The notes below the pieces were generated by a model. It had not been told where the DNA came from. It saw only the letters and a list, made by a program, of their open reading frames with translations, and did not search any database. This document shows positions 12,201 through 23,438 of a DNA stretch of 64,000 nucleotides, piece by piece (within the stretch, counting starts at the first letter, position 1; every line of letters starts with the position of its first letter). The stretch is from positions 235,568 to 299,567 of the forward strand of contig QANZ01013408.1 in assembly GCA_003254925.1 (NCBI GenBank). Direction: 5' to 3'. The stretch comes from Chamaecrista fasciculata. Lineage: Eukaryota > Streptophyta > Magnoliopsida > Fabales > Fabaceae. The translations under genes were made by a program, and so were the position numbers.

Positions 12201-15200
12201 TGTGTGGTTCAAACGGAAGAACCATTCCTCTTTTCTTTGCATTACTGGATTCCACAACAGCACCACTATTTTGTGAACTCCCTGCATGAAAAGTTAAAAA
12301 ACTTGTTCAGCATCTGAGGTTGTACTGAGTTACAAATTACATTAAAAAGCACATGCCACCACAAGTAATCACCTATCCGAGGTAATTCAACTCCTTCTTG
12401 GGCTCTCTTGTTAGATGTATTAATATTGTCTTCTGGTTCTTCAGTTATTGTTGCCTGTGGCTTCTCATAAGCTGCAAAATCATTCATCATCAAATTAATA
12501 ACGACAATGCAATGCAACTCTGATGTGAATTTTAAAGCAGAAAATGCAAAGATGCTTACGGCCTAGCCATGAGAGAGCCAGTGTGAATATAAGGTTGAAA
12601 AGAAGTGCAAATCCAACCAATGCCCCAACTCCAATCCAATACCAATATGCATGTGTGAAGAACCCACGAGACTTCAGAACTTGAACCCCGAGTGACTCAG
12701 TTTGACCCTGGAGAACCTACAATTGCAATGCAAACAAATTAGGCTTTGGCACCACTTAAAAATAATAATGGTTAAAGAGAAATATTAAAGTAAAATTTTC
12801 CGGAAAGTGGAGACATAAAAGAAGTAGATAAGTTTCTTCAGTGGTGATCAAGAAAATTACATGGCTCCAACTATGCCCAAGGAATTCATTGACTGATAAA
12901 GCATTCTGTCCATACATCAAAGGCGAAATCCAGAAACCCCAGATCCACCAAGGTTTGACATTATCTGTTTCAGAAACAAAAAGAAAGAAACGTTTTCTGA
13001 GATACCACAAAGTGAGCAAAGTAACAATCTTGTTACATTTATTATCAACAACATATCTTACCTTTTGACAGAATGAAGCCACCCAAGGCAAGAAAAGTAA
13101 GTATAGCAAAGGCCCCAAACGTGTTAGCAACAATCATGTTCCTACCGAGTGCTGCCATAGAGCGGAACAATCCAGAAGCCATCTGGGAAATCAGTAATAG
13201 GATAAGGTATTGCTTGAACAACCTGCACCGAAAACATAACATAAGCAAAACGAAAACTCAGATTGAACTTTCCAAACAGACAAGGGAAAGGCAGCTTCTT
13301 TGTACCTTCCAACATTTGGATCGAATCCAATTACGTAGTAGGTGAGGAATGTCCAAAGAGCAACCTCTACAAGTGCAATGGGAATCTTGAGGATCCAAGT
13401 AGGAATAGCATATGACCATGAAGGATAAAATAAGAGGTCCCTTTGCTTGTAGAAAACAGGAAGCTTTGCAATGGTCATAGAAACCTCAGCCATGCCGTTA
13501 AACATAATCATCACGAGTGTGAAAAATAGAGCACCAGCATAAATTCCTCCATTAGTGGTTGAATCCCGGTGCATCTCAGTTCGTAGGAAAAGTGTCATTG
13601 CTATGAATGCCATGATAGCAAGCTGAACAGCATCAAGGGAAAAATAAAAATTACTAATCAAGACCATGTATTAAAAGATAATCACAAAAAAAACACTTAT
13701 GTTATAATTATAAAAAAAGGCAAAGTACCCACCTGTGATAGCTTGAAGATGTAAACAAAAGAATTTCTTTTCATAAGCAAATACTCTCTGGAGAAGTTAG
13801 CCTTTAAAAGCTCCTTCTTGTTAACACCATATTTCTCAGTGGTTAAAGCGGCTGGATGGCTCTTGGACTTGTCAAATGGAACTGCAAGCTCCTCTCCGAT
13901 TTTCCGACCAATGTGGAATGATTGAAAGGCCTCAACAAACTGAGTAACTGTAACAAAACTGTAAGGCTCATCTCGGCGTACCCAATACTGCTCTTGATCC
14001 TTTCTTGAAGTAACCTGCGGCAAGAACAGAAAGATTATTATTATATGTACACACAAATTACAATTAGGGAAACAAGAGATGAACTTTTGACTTACTTCTT
14101 GAAGAAAGTCAGCAACACCTTTCCTCTCAGGACATCTAAAGCCCATGGATTCAAAGAAGTCAAGGACATACTCGCGGGGTCCTTCGTAGACTATTTGGCC
14201 ATCGGAGATTAGTATAATATCATCAAAAAGTTCATAAGTCTCCGGTGCCGGCTGGAGCAGCGAGATAACCGCGGTTCCATTAAGAATGTGAACATATTGC
14301 CTGAGAGAGTTCACAATCTGAAAAGTTGTGGAGCTATCCAAGCCTGTGGATATTTCATCCATGAACAAAGCATTTGCAGGTCCGACCAGCATCTCCCCGG
14401 TAGTAACACGCTTCCTCTGTCCTCCAGAGATACCACGCAACATTTCATCCCCAACCATAGTATCAGCACATATATCCAATCCCAAAATCTGCAAGTTTCA
14501 AAAATAATTATTACTCTATCGTTTCAAATAGAACAATTTAAGGAAGTGCAGAGCCAAATAGAACCTGAAATTAGTATTACCTTTAGCATGTAATCTGTTA
14601 CTATGTTTGCCTCTTGGCCTTCAGTTGCTGTTGCCTGGTATATCATAAACCAATTTAAGCTAAGATTCTTTCCTTTTTTTGTATGAAAAAGACAATAATA
14701 ACAATAATTACTTAAAGTGATCATAGCTTCTTTCTTACTAACCTTCATGAAGACATCAAGGTCTGGATCAGGCTTGATATTTGCTCCTTTTTCCCTTCTT
14801 GCCAATTCAGTTAGCATGTCTGTTGACACATACCAACCCAAAATTAGAGATTCTGAAAAACTAGAATGAAGGCGAAAACAGAAAGGTTTTACAAGAAAAT
14901 TAACTAACCATATCGCGATCCCACGCCTTGGCACCTTGCAGAGAAAGCAAAGGTTTCCCTTACAGTCATTTCTCCAACATGAACATCATGCTGGCTAATA
15001 TAAGCAGCGGTTCTCCGAGGTACAAACTCATTCATGTCATGACCATTATAAGTCACTCTACCAGATACCTTAAGACTAGGGTCAAGCTTCCCTGACAAAG
15101 CCAAAAGGAGTGTGGTTTTTCCAGAACTTGGAGGACCCAAGAGCAGTGTCATCCGGCGAGGCTTCACGATTCCGCTGACATCTTTAAGAATTGTCACATG

Positions 15201-16212
15201 CTTCTTTCTGCTTGAGAGTAAATGTAGGGAAATCAAGAAATTCTGGAAGATCATCCAAGACACAAAAAAAAGAAAAATCATTAGAAAAAAATCACAGAAC
15301 AAACGAACAGTTTGAAAACATCAATGTCTTAAAGAGATTGGTGAACTGAAGAATCTTCCAAGCTTACCTCTACCATATTTGTAGCAAAGTTCACAAAAGA
15401 AGGCAAGGCTCGGCTTCCCACATAAGCCTCTGCTTCAATATTTAGATGCTCATAACGAACTTCAATTGTTGGAATATCAAGCCCAACACTGAAAACAAAA
15501 ATGAAGAGCAGAGAAACATGAGAAAAATATATTTAAATTCACAATTTAGTCCCTAAAAGATGTTATTAATTGGTTCTGAATTTTGTGAACACTGTTAAAA
15601 CAAATCATATTCATTATTAAGTCTAATTTTATTTCTGGACCAAATTAATCGTAATTGTATCTTTTAGAGACTACATCTTATAATTTTATGAGTAAATTTG
15701 CTTTTTAATCCTTAAATTTGTCCTAATTTTTACTCTTTTTTAAAATAATGGGAGACTAAATCTAAGTTTTAGGACAAATTTAGAAATAAAAAATAAGTTG
15801 TAAGTACTAATCCGTTAATTTACTCTAATCATAATCCTGCAGAAAGAAAGAAGAAAATGGAAAGTTGATCATATATATCTCACCGATCAATTCGTTCTTT
15901 GAGCTTCAACAAGAACTTCTCATTGTCTTCTTCAGCAATTTTGACCAACCTATCAAGCAGTTTCTGTCTGTCCTGAAACCCAAGATCTGTGACATCAACC
16001 TCACTAGCTTCCCCACGAGATGTGGTCAATAAGCCTTTTCTAAGACGATTATAAGTTGGAAGCTTTTCAAGCGCAGCCCATTTCAAAGCTTCTTCATCAT
16101 CTTCTTCACGAGATGATCTTGAGAAAATTTCTGCACCACTGCTTCTTCTCCATGCCGTAGAACTACCAGCTCGAATACTTTTATTTGCTAAATATATGTT
16201 TCCTCCTTCCAT
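9217..16212 (-). CDS. PDR-type ABCG transporter, gene A (pleiotropic drug resistance 1-like)
   Basis: Full-size ABCG exporter, expected in the plasma membrane, using ATP to export small molecules. 21 exons, transcript order: 16212-15884, 15488-15368, 15242-14909, 14819-14743, 14634-14581, 14488-14096, 14014-13733, 13622-13306, 13222-13062, 12964-12861, 12716-12560, 12471-12373, 12281-12157, 12070-11738, 11640-11350, 11247-11164, 11067-10934, 10836-10609, 10514-10343, 10247-9993, 9477-9217. They join without stops into 1436 aa, normal length. Order is NBD1-TMD1-NBD2-TMD2. NBD1 has Walker A 186-194 (GPPSSGKTT), signature 324-328 (GISGG) and Walker B ending MDE 348-350. NBD2 has Walker A 883-891 (GVSGAGKTT), LSTEQ 990-994 and MDE 1013-1015. 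The N terminus ([19 protein letters not shown]) and the WWRWYYW near the C terminus are PDR hallmarks, closest to the NtPDR1/AtABCG40 group. Compared with B and C it lacks three introns. Substrate unknown. Confidence 0.93.
9644..9909. repeat. Foldback MITE-like element, family F, copy 1 (last intron of gene A)
   Basis: About 265 bp with inverted ends and internal CTAGTTTACACACTTTAGTCC units paired with GGATTAGAGTGTAAACTAG. Related copies are at 53695-53966 and 55547-55804 in introns of gene C. Boundaries are approximate. Confidence 0.55.
15535..15835. repeat. AT-rich foldback-like repeat in intron 1 of gene A
   Basis: ACAATTTAGTCCCTAAAAGAT and its rough reverse complement frame a ~300-bp segment built of TTTAGTCC/GGACTAAA units. 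It accounts for most of the 395-bp intron. Ends are not sharp. Confidence 0.4.
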
Positions 16213-16454
16213 GAGTACCCAATTGAAAAAGACTCAAACTTTTTCAATTTCAGCTCAACCCCAAGAAAACCCAGAAGTTTTTTCTTGCTCTTAAAGAAAA
16301 AAGGATGTAACTTTCGCAATTTTGGCTCAAACCCAGAAAAACCCACAAGTTAAAATTGCTTCGATTTGTTCTTTTTTTGTGTGAGTAAAGAAATAAACGA
16401 AAGAATTGAAGGAGAAGGAGAATGAGAATGAAATGGAGTGGGTGGGAAGGATGA

Positions 16455-16464
16455 TTTATATATA
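16455..16464 (-). promoter_or_regulatory. Probable TATA box of transporter gene A
   Basis: TATATATAAA on the minus strand, about 245 bp upstream of the ATG, which would give a ~210-nt leader. It lies in a spacer that is otherwise gene-free. Confidence 0.4.
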
Positions 16465-16503
16465 GTACATTGTTGCATGAAGAGTAAGAGGCGGCTAGTG
16501 AAG

Positions 16504-16509
16504 GGTCAA
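16504..16509 (-). promoter_or_regulatory. W-box core upstream of gene A
   Basis: TTGACC on the minus strand, just upstream of the putative TATA box. This is the core recognised by WRKY factors. Related PDR genes are known to be induced by elicitors, but one hexamer is weak evidence. Confidence 0.25.
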
Positions 16510-16782
16510 ACTCGAATGAATCTAGAAGCCTTTGTTTTTTAATTTTTTGGATTTGTTGTGAATTTTTTATTAAAGTGGATAGATGGAAAGATTGGACCAA
16601 AGAAATTAAAGAAAGAAAACCATTGAAGAGAAAAAGGAACACGCGGGGAAATTGGCAAATTGTGTTGGGCGTTTTTGGATCGGAATAGTGAAATCAAATA
16701 ATGTGAAATGTGAAGGGAAGGTTCAATGTATGTACAGAGAATATAGAGTAGTAGGAGGAAAAATAAGAAATTAAAAAAAAGA

Positions 16783-17455
16783 GAGTAAATTAACAATTTG
16801 GTCCCTAAAAGATTATCAAGCTTACAATTCCATTACGGAAAAAGTATTATTGGTACCCCCAAAGTATGCAGACATTTTCAATTGTATCCCCAAAGTTTTT
16901 TTGAGTTAATTGTACCCCGAAAGTATGAGGTCAGTTTCTATTATACTCCACAATTTTTTTAGTCAATTATATCCCAATATTTCACATTTTAGTCAAATAT
17001 ATCCCAAATACTCTCCAATTTGGGAGTACAATTGACAAAAAAATATATATATTGGAAATACAATTGATACAAAAAAGAAAATATTTGGAATATAATTGAC
17101 TCAAAAAAAATTTGAGGATATAACTGAAATTGACCTCATAACTTTGAAAGTACAATTGACCAAAAAAAAACTTATGGGATACAACTGAAATTGAGATTGA
17201 CCGTATACTTTGAGGCTACTAAAAGTACTTTTGCCTTTGATTAAAATATATATTTAATCCTTGAAGATCAAAATGATATAGTTTTTTAGTCTTTAAAAGA
17301 TTAAAATAATATACCATTTAGTCAATAACAAATATTAATAAGTATACCATTTTGATCTTTTAAGGATTAAAGTGTGATTTTAATTTTTTTAGAAAACTGA
17401 ATTGTTAATTTGTTGATCTTTAAAGGACGAAATTATTAGTTTATTCTAAAGAATA
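16783..17455. repeat. Nested foldback elements (family E copy at 16837-17235 inside an older repeat)
   Basis: The outer ends (GAGTAAATTAACAATTTGG at the left and its inverted counterpart near 17410-17450) belong to a TTTGGTCC-type foldback element. Inside it, 16837-17235 is a second inverted repeat whose arms read TACCCCCAAAGTATG... and ...CATACTTTGAGGCTAC-like, with internal CAATTGTATCCC units. The family E arms recur at 26338-27121. The inner insertion must be the younger. Target duplications are not clear. Confidence 0.55.
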
Positions 17456-18695
17456 AGACAAGCTAAATAAATAATTGGAGAGAAAGAAGAAAAGCGTGAA
17501 GAAAAGGCAAAAGGAATCAATGAAATTGGTTGGGATTAAAATAAGGCGGCTTCATTTCAACTTCACGTGAAGAAAAGGAAAAGGAATCAATGAAATTGAT
17601 AATTCAAATCACATTTCATTTATGAAAGAGAAAGTGAAACCGTTTGGGAAAAGTTTGAGTTTCACAATGGTAAAAACTAAAAACAATAACTGATAGTTCT
17701 AGAAGGCCATATTTGATTTCTATTTATGGAAACAGTTTTTTTAAAATTGTTCTTAGTTTCTTTAAAAAAAATTTAAAAATAAAAAACCAATTTGATAAAC
17801 TGATTGTAAAATTTTTTTAAAAATTTAAAAATAAAAAATAATAATTTGAAATTTTCGTTTTTTAAAAAATTACTAGAAGTTTGTTTGATTCTCTAGTATT
17901 TAAGTTTATTTTATTATATACTTAATTATTAAATAATTATTAATTATTAACATTTTTTTTGGCCAAAATTAATTATTAACACTTAACTATAAAAATTTTA
18001 TAATTAAGTATATAATAAGACATAATTGTACATAACTTTTAAAGAAATAATTGTATATACTCAAATTAAGTATAATAATTATTTAATAATTAAGTATATA
18101 ATAAAATTTTAATAATTGTACATAATTGTTATTAAGTATATACTTAATTCGAAATTAAAAGTTTTATTATAAACTTTTAATAATTGTACACAATTATTAA
18201 AAGTTTATTATACATAATTCGAAAGTTATATACAATTATGTACAATTATATACTTAATAAGTATATACTTAATTTGAGTATATACAATTATGTCTTATTA
18301 TACTTAATTTGAGTATATACAAGTATAATAAGACATAATTTGAGTATTAAGACAAACAATTATGTACATTTTTTTTTTCGAATAATGATACACAAAAAGA
18401 AATAATAATTTGAGTTGTTAAGTAGATACAAAACGTGTGAGTCACAACTTTTCCACTTTCCCTTTTTCTTTCAGCTTGTTTATTTCTTTGGCGAGTATTT
18501 TATTAGTAGGGTTGAATTTTCATAGATACCTTCAACGCGTGGTCAATACTCAATCTTTGGTTTAGGAAAATGTTATTAATGAGTAACGGAAAATGTTGAC
18601 TATTTTTCCTTAAATAAAAAGTCATTTCATTTTAAATTATATTTATTTATGGAATTAATTTTTATATTAATTTTTCAATAATATTAACTTTAATA
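17456..18695. repeat. Spacer with a very AT-rich palindromic block (17890-18375)
   Basis: A segment of about 33 bp is repeated at 17496-17529 and 17567-17599 (GTGAAGAAAAGG...AATCAATGAAATTG). From 17890 to 18375 the sequence is almost pure A/T and made of direct and inverted copies of TAATTAAGTATATAATAA, AATTGTACATAATT and TATACTTAATTTGAGTATA, able to form several hairpins. No gene is present. The copia element inserted ~325 bp downstream. Confidence 0.55.
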
Positions 18696-18700
18696 ATTAT

Positions 18701-18958
18701 TGTTAGAATTAATGCACATTAGTATGCTCATTTACATTATCATTTACGTGCTTAATCAGTGTAGATATTTTGTACAGCTTTTTGTCTTTTGTACACGTGT
18801 AAAGCCTTTTGTATTTTTTCCTTTTGCCTTTCTGTAAAGTTAGTTAGGCCTAGGGATCAGGGTAATATTCTTTTGTACAAATACCCTTTGTTTCAGCAAT
18901 AATCATCATCTTTCTGAGCATTTCGTTCTGCCTCCTATTGCTTTTCTCTGATTTCTTA
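18701..18958 (+). repeat. 5' LTR of the copia element
   Basis: Begins TGTTAGAATTAATGC and ends TTCTCTGATTTCTTA, so the terminal dinucleotides are TG and TA rather than TG and CA. It should contain the promoter; the ~90 bp before its end (TACAAATACCC and downstream) is a plausible core promoter and R region. Confidence 0.93.
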
Positions 18959-18970
18959 TGGTATCAGAGC
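18959..18970 (+). other. Primer-binding site of the copia element
   Basis: TGGTATCAGAGC directly abuts the 5' LTR. This is the standard plant copia site complementary to the 3' end of initiator methionine tRNA, where minus-strand DNA synthesis starts. Confidence 0.92.
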
Positions 18971-19041
18971 CAGCACCGGGATACATACCCTGATTTTTTT
19001 CCTGCTTCTTTTGCTCAGACTGAGGTCTTTTCTATACTCTC

Positions 19042-22000
19042 ATGGCTACTGAAGGTTCCACTGCTCCATCACCTTCGACTGTATCAAGGCGTTCTGATGA
19101 CGCCTCTGATGGTACAGTGCGAAAGGACCCTCTTTATCTTCATTCCTCTGATCACCCAGGCCTTCAGCTTGTTACCCATCCTCTGACCATGAATAATTAC
19201 CTTATTTGGAGTCGTTCTATTCGTATTGCCCTTAAAGCTAAAAATAAGCTTGGATTCGTTGATGGGTCTTACTCTCAGCCCTCCGATGAATCCTCTGATG
19301 CTTTTCATCAATGGAGTTTCGTTGAATCCATGGTTCTTTCATGGATCATCAACTCCATGACTAAAGAGCTCTCTGAAGCTTACATTTACTCACCTTCAGC
19401 TCGTCATTTATGGCTTGAACTTGAAGAGAAATTTGGACAGAGTGACAAGTCGCAGGTCTTTAATCTGAAGAAACAACTTGCTAACTTAAAGCAAGGGAAT
19501 GATTCTCTTGCAACCTATTCGAACAATTTAAAGAAGCTGTGGGAAGAGTTAAATTGTTTAGAACCACATCCGCGTTGTTCGTGTCTGGGCTGTAAATGTG
19601 ATGTTCTCAAGAGACAGGATGAGATTATTTCCTCTAACAACCTGATGCAGTTCCTCATGGGGCTCAATGACTCGTATAGTTCTGTTGTTAGCAACATCCT
19701 TCTTCTTGATCCTCTTCCTACGTTCAATAAGGCTTACTCCATCATTTCTCGCGTTGAACGTCAGAAAAATATTGTCCCTACTGCTACTCTAGTAACAGAT
19801 GCTAGTGCCTTAGCTGTTATTAACAGCTCTACTACTAAGTCTACTCCTGCTGCCAAACCAAATTTTCCCAAGAAAGACATTGGGAAGAAAGGGGAGCGGT
19901 TTTGTCACCATTGCAATAAATCCGGGCATCTTGAGGATGCATGCTTCAAGAAGCATGGTTACCTTGAATGGTTTACGGCTTACAAGGATTCCAAGCCCAA
20001 GAGAGGTCAGGCATATGCTCATAATGCTCAGTTCACCCCTGCTTCATCTTCAGAATTGCCTCTGGATTCAAAAACTGCTGATAATAATGCCTTGAGTGAC
20101 TTCATTCAGCAAGAGGTTCAGAAATATCTTCGTGGCAAAGGAACTTCAGAGGAAAAGGTAGCTGATGCAAGCTGCTTTGCTGACTTTGCAGGTACTGTTA
20201 GTATTTCTTCTACTTCAGTAATAGTTAATTCTGAGCAATGGATTATTGACTCTGGGGCTTCGAATCATGTTTCTGGGAATCTGTCTTTATTTTCTCGATT
20301 GAAGACAGTAAATGGTTTTAACTCTGTTACTCTGCCTGATGGGTCCATTAAGAAGGTGAAATATGTTGGAGATATTGTTCTGCATCCGAATTTACAGCTT
20401 AAGGGTGCTTTGTATATACCAGAATTTCAGTATAACCTCATTTCAGTACATAAGTTAGCTACACATTCTGGTTTGACAGTGGTTTTTGACACCTCTAAAT
20501 GCATTATGCAGGACCGTTTGAGTAAACAAGTTGTGGCAGTAGGATATGCTCGAAGAGGACTTTATTTTCTTAAGGGATCACCTCTGTCTGATGATTATGT
20601 AATGAAGAATGACAGTTTATTTCTAAGTTGTAATTCAGTTTCTGATACTTATTCCTGGCATGCTCGTTTGGGGCATCCTAGTGATGTAGTTATTTCTAAG
20701 TTGAATTTTCCTAAAGGTTTGGATGTAGTTTGTGATACATGTCATGTTGCTAAACAAACAAGAAAACCCTTTGGATTGAGTACTATTTCTACTGGCCAAT
20801 GTTTTGAGTTAATTCACATTGACATTTGGGGTCCATATAGTGTTAGCTCTCTTTCTGGTGCAAAGTATTTTCTAACCATTGTGGATGACTTCTCTCGTGC
20901 TGTTTGGACGTTTTTAATGCAACATAAATCCCAAGCAGTGTCATTGATTGCAACTTTCATCAATTATGCTTTTACTCAATTTGGTCAGAATATAAAATCC
21001 ATTCGTACTGATAATGGGTCAGAATTCTTAAGCAATGACTGTCAAATTTTGCTTTCTAAGCATGGTATTACTCACCAAAAGTCTTGCCCATACACCCCCC
21101 AACAGAATGGGGTAGTAGAGAGAAAGCATCGCCATATCTTGCAAGTTGCTAGAGCACTACTTCATCATGCCTCTTTGCCACAAAGATTTTGGGGGGAGGC
21201 GATTTTGACTGCCACTTACATTATAAACAAACTTCCTTCTGCTTTGCTGCAATGGAAATGCCCTCTTGAGATACTTACAAACAAAAAACCAGATTTCACT
21301 CAGTTAAGAACCTTTGGATGTTTATGTTTTGTGAGTAATCTCAATCCTTATAAAAAAAAGTTTGATCCCCGTGCCAAGAAGTGCATTTTCCTTGGCTATG
21401 TTCCTCATTGTAAAGGTTTTAAGGTCTTTGATCTACTTGAACAGAAGGTTTTGATCTCAAGAGATGTGTATTTTTATGAAAATCACTTTCCATATAGTTC
21501 TGATCCTGAAACTACAGATATTCCTCTACCTATTGTGATCCCAGATACTCCTGCTCTTTCTCCTACAAACTTACCCTCAACATCGAATACTCTTCCTCCC
21601 ACAAATATTACTTCACCTACTGACACTGCTCAACCTACTATTTCTACACCAGATTCCCCAGATATTACACCATGCCCTGACTCTTCTCCTCCTTCACCAC
21701 CTGTTCAACCCACTGTTGAGCAGCGAAAAAGCACCAGACCTCACAGACCCCCAGTATGGCTTCAAGATTATGTATCCTGCACCATAAAAAAACCTACATC
21801 CCATATACCCCAAGCATATCCTTATACTCAACCTTCTTGTTTTTCACCTCAATACAATAATCTTCTGTGTGCAGTAACTGAGATACATGAACCTCAAACT
21901 TTTGATGCAGCAAGATCAAAGCCTGAGTGGCAGCAGGCAATGAAGAAAGAATTAGATGCTTTACACACTAACCATACCTGGGATTTAGTACCTTTACCTC

Positions 22001-23430
22001 CAGGGAAACATCCAATTGGTTGTAGATGGATCTATAAGATCAAGTTACGAGCTGATGGCAGTGTGGAGAGGTACAAAGCGAGATTAGTAGCAAAGGGATA
22101 CACACAAGTAGAAGGTGTGGATTTTTTTGACAGATTTTCACCCGTAGCTAAAACTGTAACTGTGCGAATCCTTCTTGCTCTTGCTGCTAAACATAATTGG
22201 CTTGTTCATCAATTTGATGTTAACAATGCCTTTCTACATGGGTTCCTTGATGAAGAAATATACATGACTCCTCCTCCAGGTTTTGCTGTTCAACCAGGAC
22301 ATGTGTGCAAGCTTAGGCGCAGTCTTTATGGCTTGAAGCAAGCCTCGAGACAATGGAATCTAGAGCTGACCAAGAAACTTCATGAAGCAGGTTTTCAGCA
22401 ATCTCATCATGATTACTGTTTGTTCACTAAAGGTACCAATGATTCTTTTGTTGCTCTATTGGTATATGTCGATGACATATTGATTGCTGGACCTTCACTT
22501 GCTGTTATTTCTGCTGTGAAACATTCCCTACATAATGCCTTTTCTATCAAAGATCTTGGTGAGGTGAAATTTTTCCTTGGTTTGGAAATAGCAAGATCTC
22601 CTAAGGGTATGTACATTAACCAAAGGAAGTATGCATTGGACCTACTCTCTGACACAGGGATGCTCGGAGCTAAACCCACTACTACTCCAATGGTCAAAAC
22701 AACCAAATTCCGCACAACTGCTTTTACCCGGCTGGCAGATCCTGATAAATTCAGAAGACTTATAGGTAGATTACTCTATCTATGCTTTACTAGACCTGAC
22801 ATACAGTATGCTACCCAGCAACTGTCCCAATATGTTCATGAACCACATCAGTGTCATTGGGAAGCAGCTGTCTACATCTTGAGATATTTGAAAGCAAATC
22901 CAGCTCTTGGTTTGTTCTTTCCTTCACAGCCATCATGCCCTGTCGTCATAGAAGCCTTTTGTGATGCAGATTGGGCTGCTTGCCCTGATACACGAAGATC
23001 CTTGACAGGTTTTTGTGTATTTTTAGGGGATAGTTTGATCTCATGGAAGACAAAAAAACAAGTTACCGTTTCAAGAAGCACTGCAGAGGCTGAATACAGA
23101 AGTCTATCAAGCACAGTTTGTGAACTTATGTGGATCAACTATTTGCTTCATGATTTTCAACAACCTCCTCTACAGCCTTTTTCTATGTGGTGTGACAATC
23201 AAGCAGCCCTCCATATCATGGCCAATCCTGTCTTCCACGAAAGAACAAAGCACTTGGACATCGATTGCCACCTTGTTAGGGAACAGTTCAAGAAAGGTCT
23301 TGTGATGCCTTCTTTTGTTTCCTCTGATGCACAATTAGCTGATATTTTTACCAAAGCCCTTCCTGGTCCTCGTTTCAGTGAATTAGTTGGCAAGCTGGGC
23401 CTTCTGAATCTTCATCAGGCTCCATCTTGA
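19042..23430 (+). CDS. Copia gag-pol polyprotein (1462 aa, intact)
   Basis: Single-frame polyprotein in the copia order gag, protease, integrase, reverse transcriptase, RNase H. The gag N terminus has LYLHSSDHPG and NYLIWSRS. A CCHC zinc knuckle (CHHCNKSGHLEDAC) sits at about residues 288-301. The protease has D403-S-G-A. The integrase has a GAG-pre-integrase segment (WHARLGH) and a DDE triad D594, D657, E693 with the expected 35-residue spacing between the last two. The reverse transcriptase has Y1142-V-D-D-1145 and the FDVNNAFLHG block. RNase H has D1308 (CDADWAA) and STAEAEY, and DIFTKALP precedes the end. No stop or frameshift was found. The start codon is the first ATG in frame after the primer-binding site. 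Frames on the opposite strand are shadows. Confidence 0.95.
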   Translation: MATEGSTAPSPSTVSRRSDDASDGTVRKDPLYLHSSDHPGLQLVTHPLTMNNYLIWSRSIRIALKAKNKLGFVDGSYSQPSDESSDAFHQWSFVESMVLSWIINSMTKELSEAYIYSPSARHLWLELEEKFGQSDKSQVFNLKKQLANLKQGNDSLATYSNNLKKLWEELNCLEPHPRCSCLGCKCDVLKRQDEIISSNNLMQFLMGLNDSYSSVVSNILLLDPLPTFNKAYSIISRVERQKNIVPTATLVTDASALAVINSSTTKSTPAAKPNFPKKDIGKKGERFCHHCNKSGHLEDACFKKHGYLEWFTAYKDSKPKRGQAYAHNAQFTPASSSELPLDSKTADNNALSDFIQQEVQKYLRGKGTSEEKVADASCFADFAGTVSISSTSVIVNSEQWIIDSGASNHVSGNLSLFSRLKTVNGFNSVTLPDGSIKKVKYVGDIVLHPNLQLKGALYIPEFQYNLISVHKLATHSGLTVVFDTSKCIMQDRLSKQVVAVGYARRGLYFLKGSPLSDDYVMKNDSLFLSCNSVSDTYSWHARLGHPSDVVISKLNFPKGLDVVCDTCHVAKQTRKPFGLSTISTGQCFELIHIDIWGPYSVSSLSGAKYFLTIVDDFSRAVWTFLMQHKSQAVSLIATFINYAFTQFGQNIKSIRTDNGSEFLSNDCQILLSKHGITHQKSCPYTPQQNGVVERKHRHILQVARALLHHASLPQRFWGEAILTATYIINKLPSALLQWKCPLEILTNKKPDFTQLRTFGCLCFVSNLNPYKKKFDPRAKKCIFLGYVPHCKGFKVFDLLEQKVLISRDVYFYENHFPYSSDPETTDIPLPIVIPDTPALSPTNLPSTSNTLPPTNITSPTDTAQPTISTPDSPDITPCPDSSPPSPPVQPTVEQRKSTRPHRPPVWLQDYVSCTIKKPTSHIPQAYPYTQPSCFSPQYNNLLCAVTEIHEPQTFDAARSKPEWQQAMKKELDALHTNHTWDLVPLPPGKHPIGCRWIYKIKLRADGSVERYKARLVAKGYTQVEGVDFFDRFSPVAKTVTVRILLALAAKHNWLVHQFDVNNAFLHGFLDEEIYMTPPPGFAVQPGHVCKLRRSLYGLKQASRQWNLELTKKLHEAGFQQSHHDYCLFTKGTNDSFVALLVYVDDILIAGPSLAVISAVKHSLHNAFSIKDLGEVKFFLGLEIARSPKGMYINQRKYALDLLSDTGMLGAKPTTTPMVKTTKFRTTAFTRLADPDKFRRLIGRLLYLCFTRPDIQYATQQLSQYVHEPHQCHWEAAVYILRYLKANPALGLFFPSQPSCPVVIEAFCDADWAACPDTRRSLTGFCVFLGDSLISWKTKKQVTVSRSTAEAEYRSLSSTVCELMWINYLLHDFQQPPLQPFSMWCDNQAALHIMANPVFHERTKHLDIDCHLVREQFKKGLVMPSFVSSDAQLADIFTKALPGPRFSELVGKLGLLNLHQAPS

Positions 23431-23438
23431 GGGGGGGA
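23429..23438 (+). other. Polypurine tract of the copia element
   Basis: GAGGGGGGGA lies immediately before the 3' LTR and overlaps the last bases of the gag-pol stop codon (TGA at 23428-23430). It primes plus-strand DNA synthesis. Confidence 0.9.

Noticed and set aside
4511..16212. Biosynthetic gene cluster linking the dioxygenase with the exporters
   Set aside because: Only one enzyme gene is present and no second pathway enzyme lies in the window. Proximity alone is not enough.
22413..23393. Minus-strand frames inside the copia gag-pol region
   Set aside because: Shadow frames of the conserved plus-strand coding sequence, with no motif of their own.
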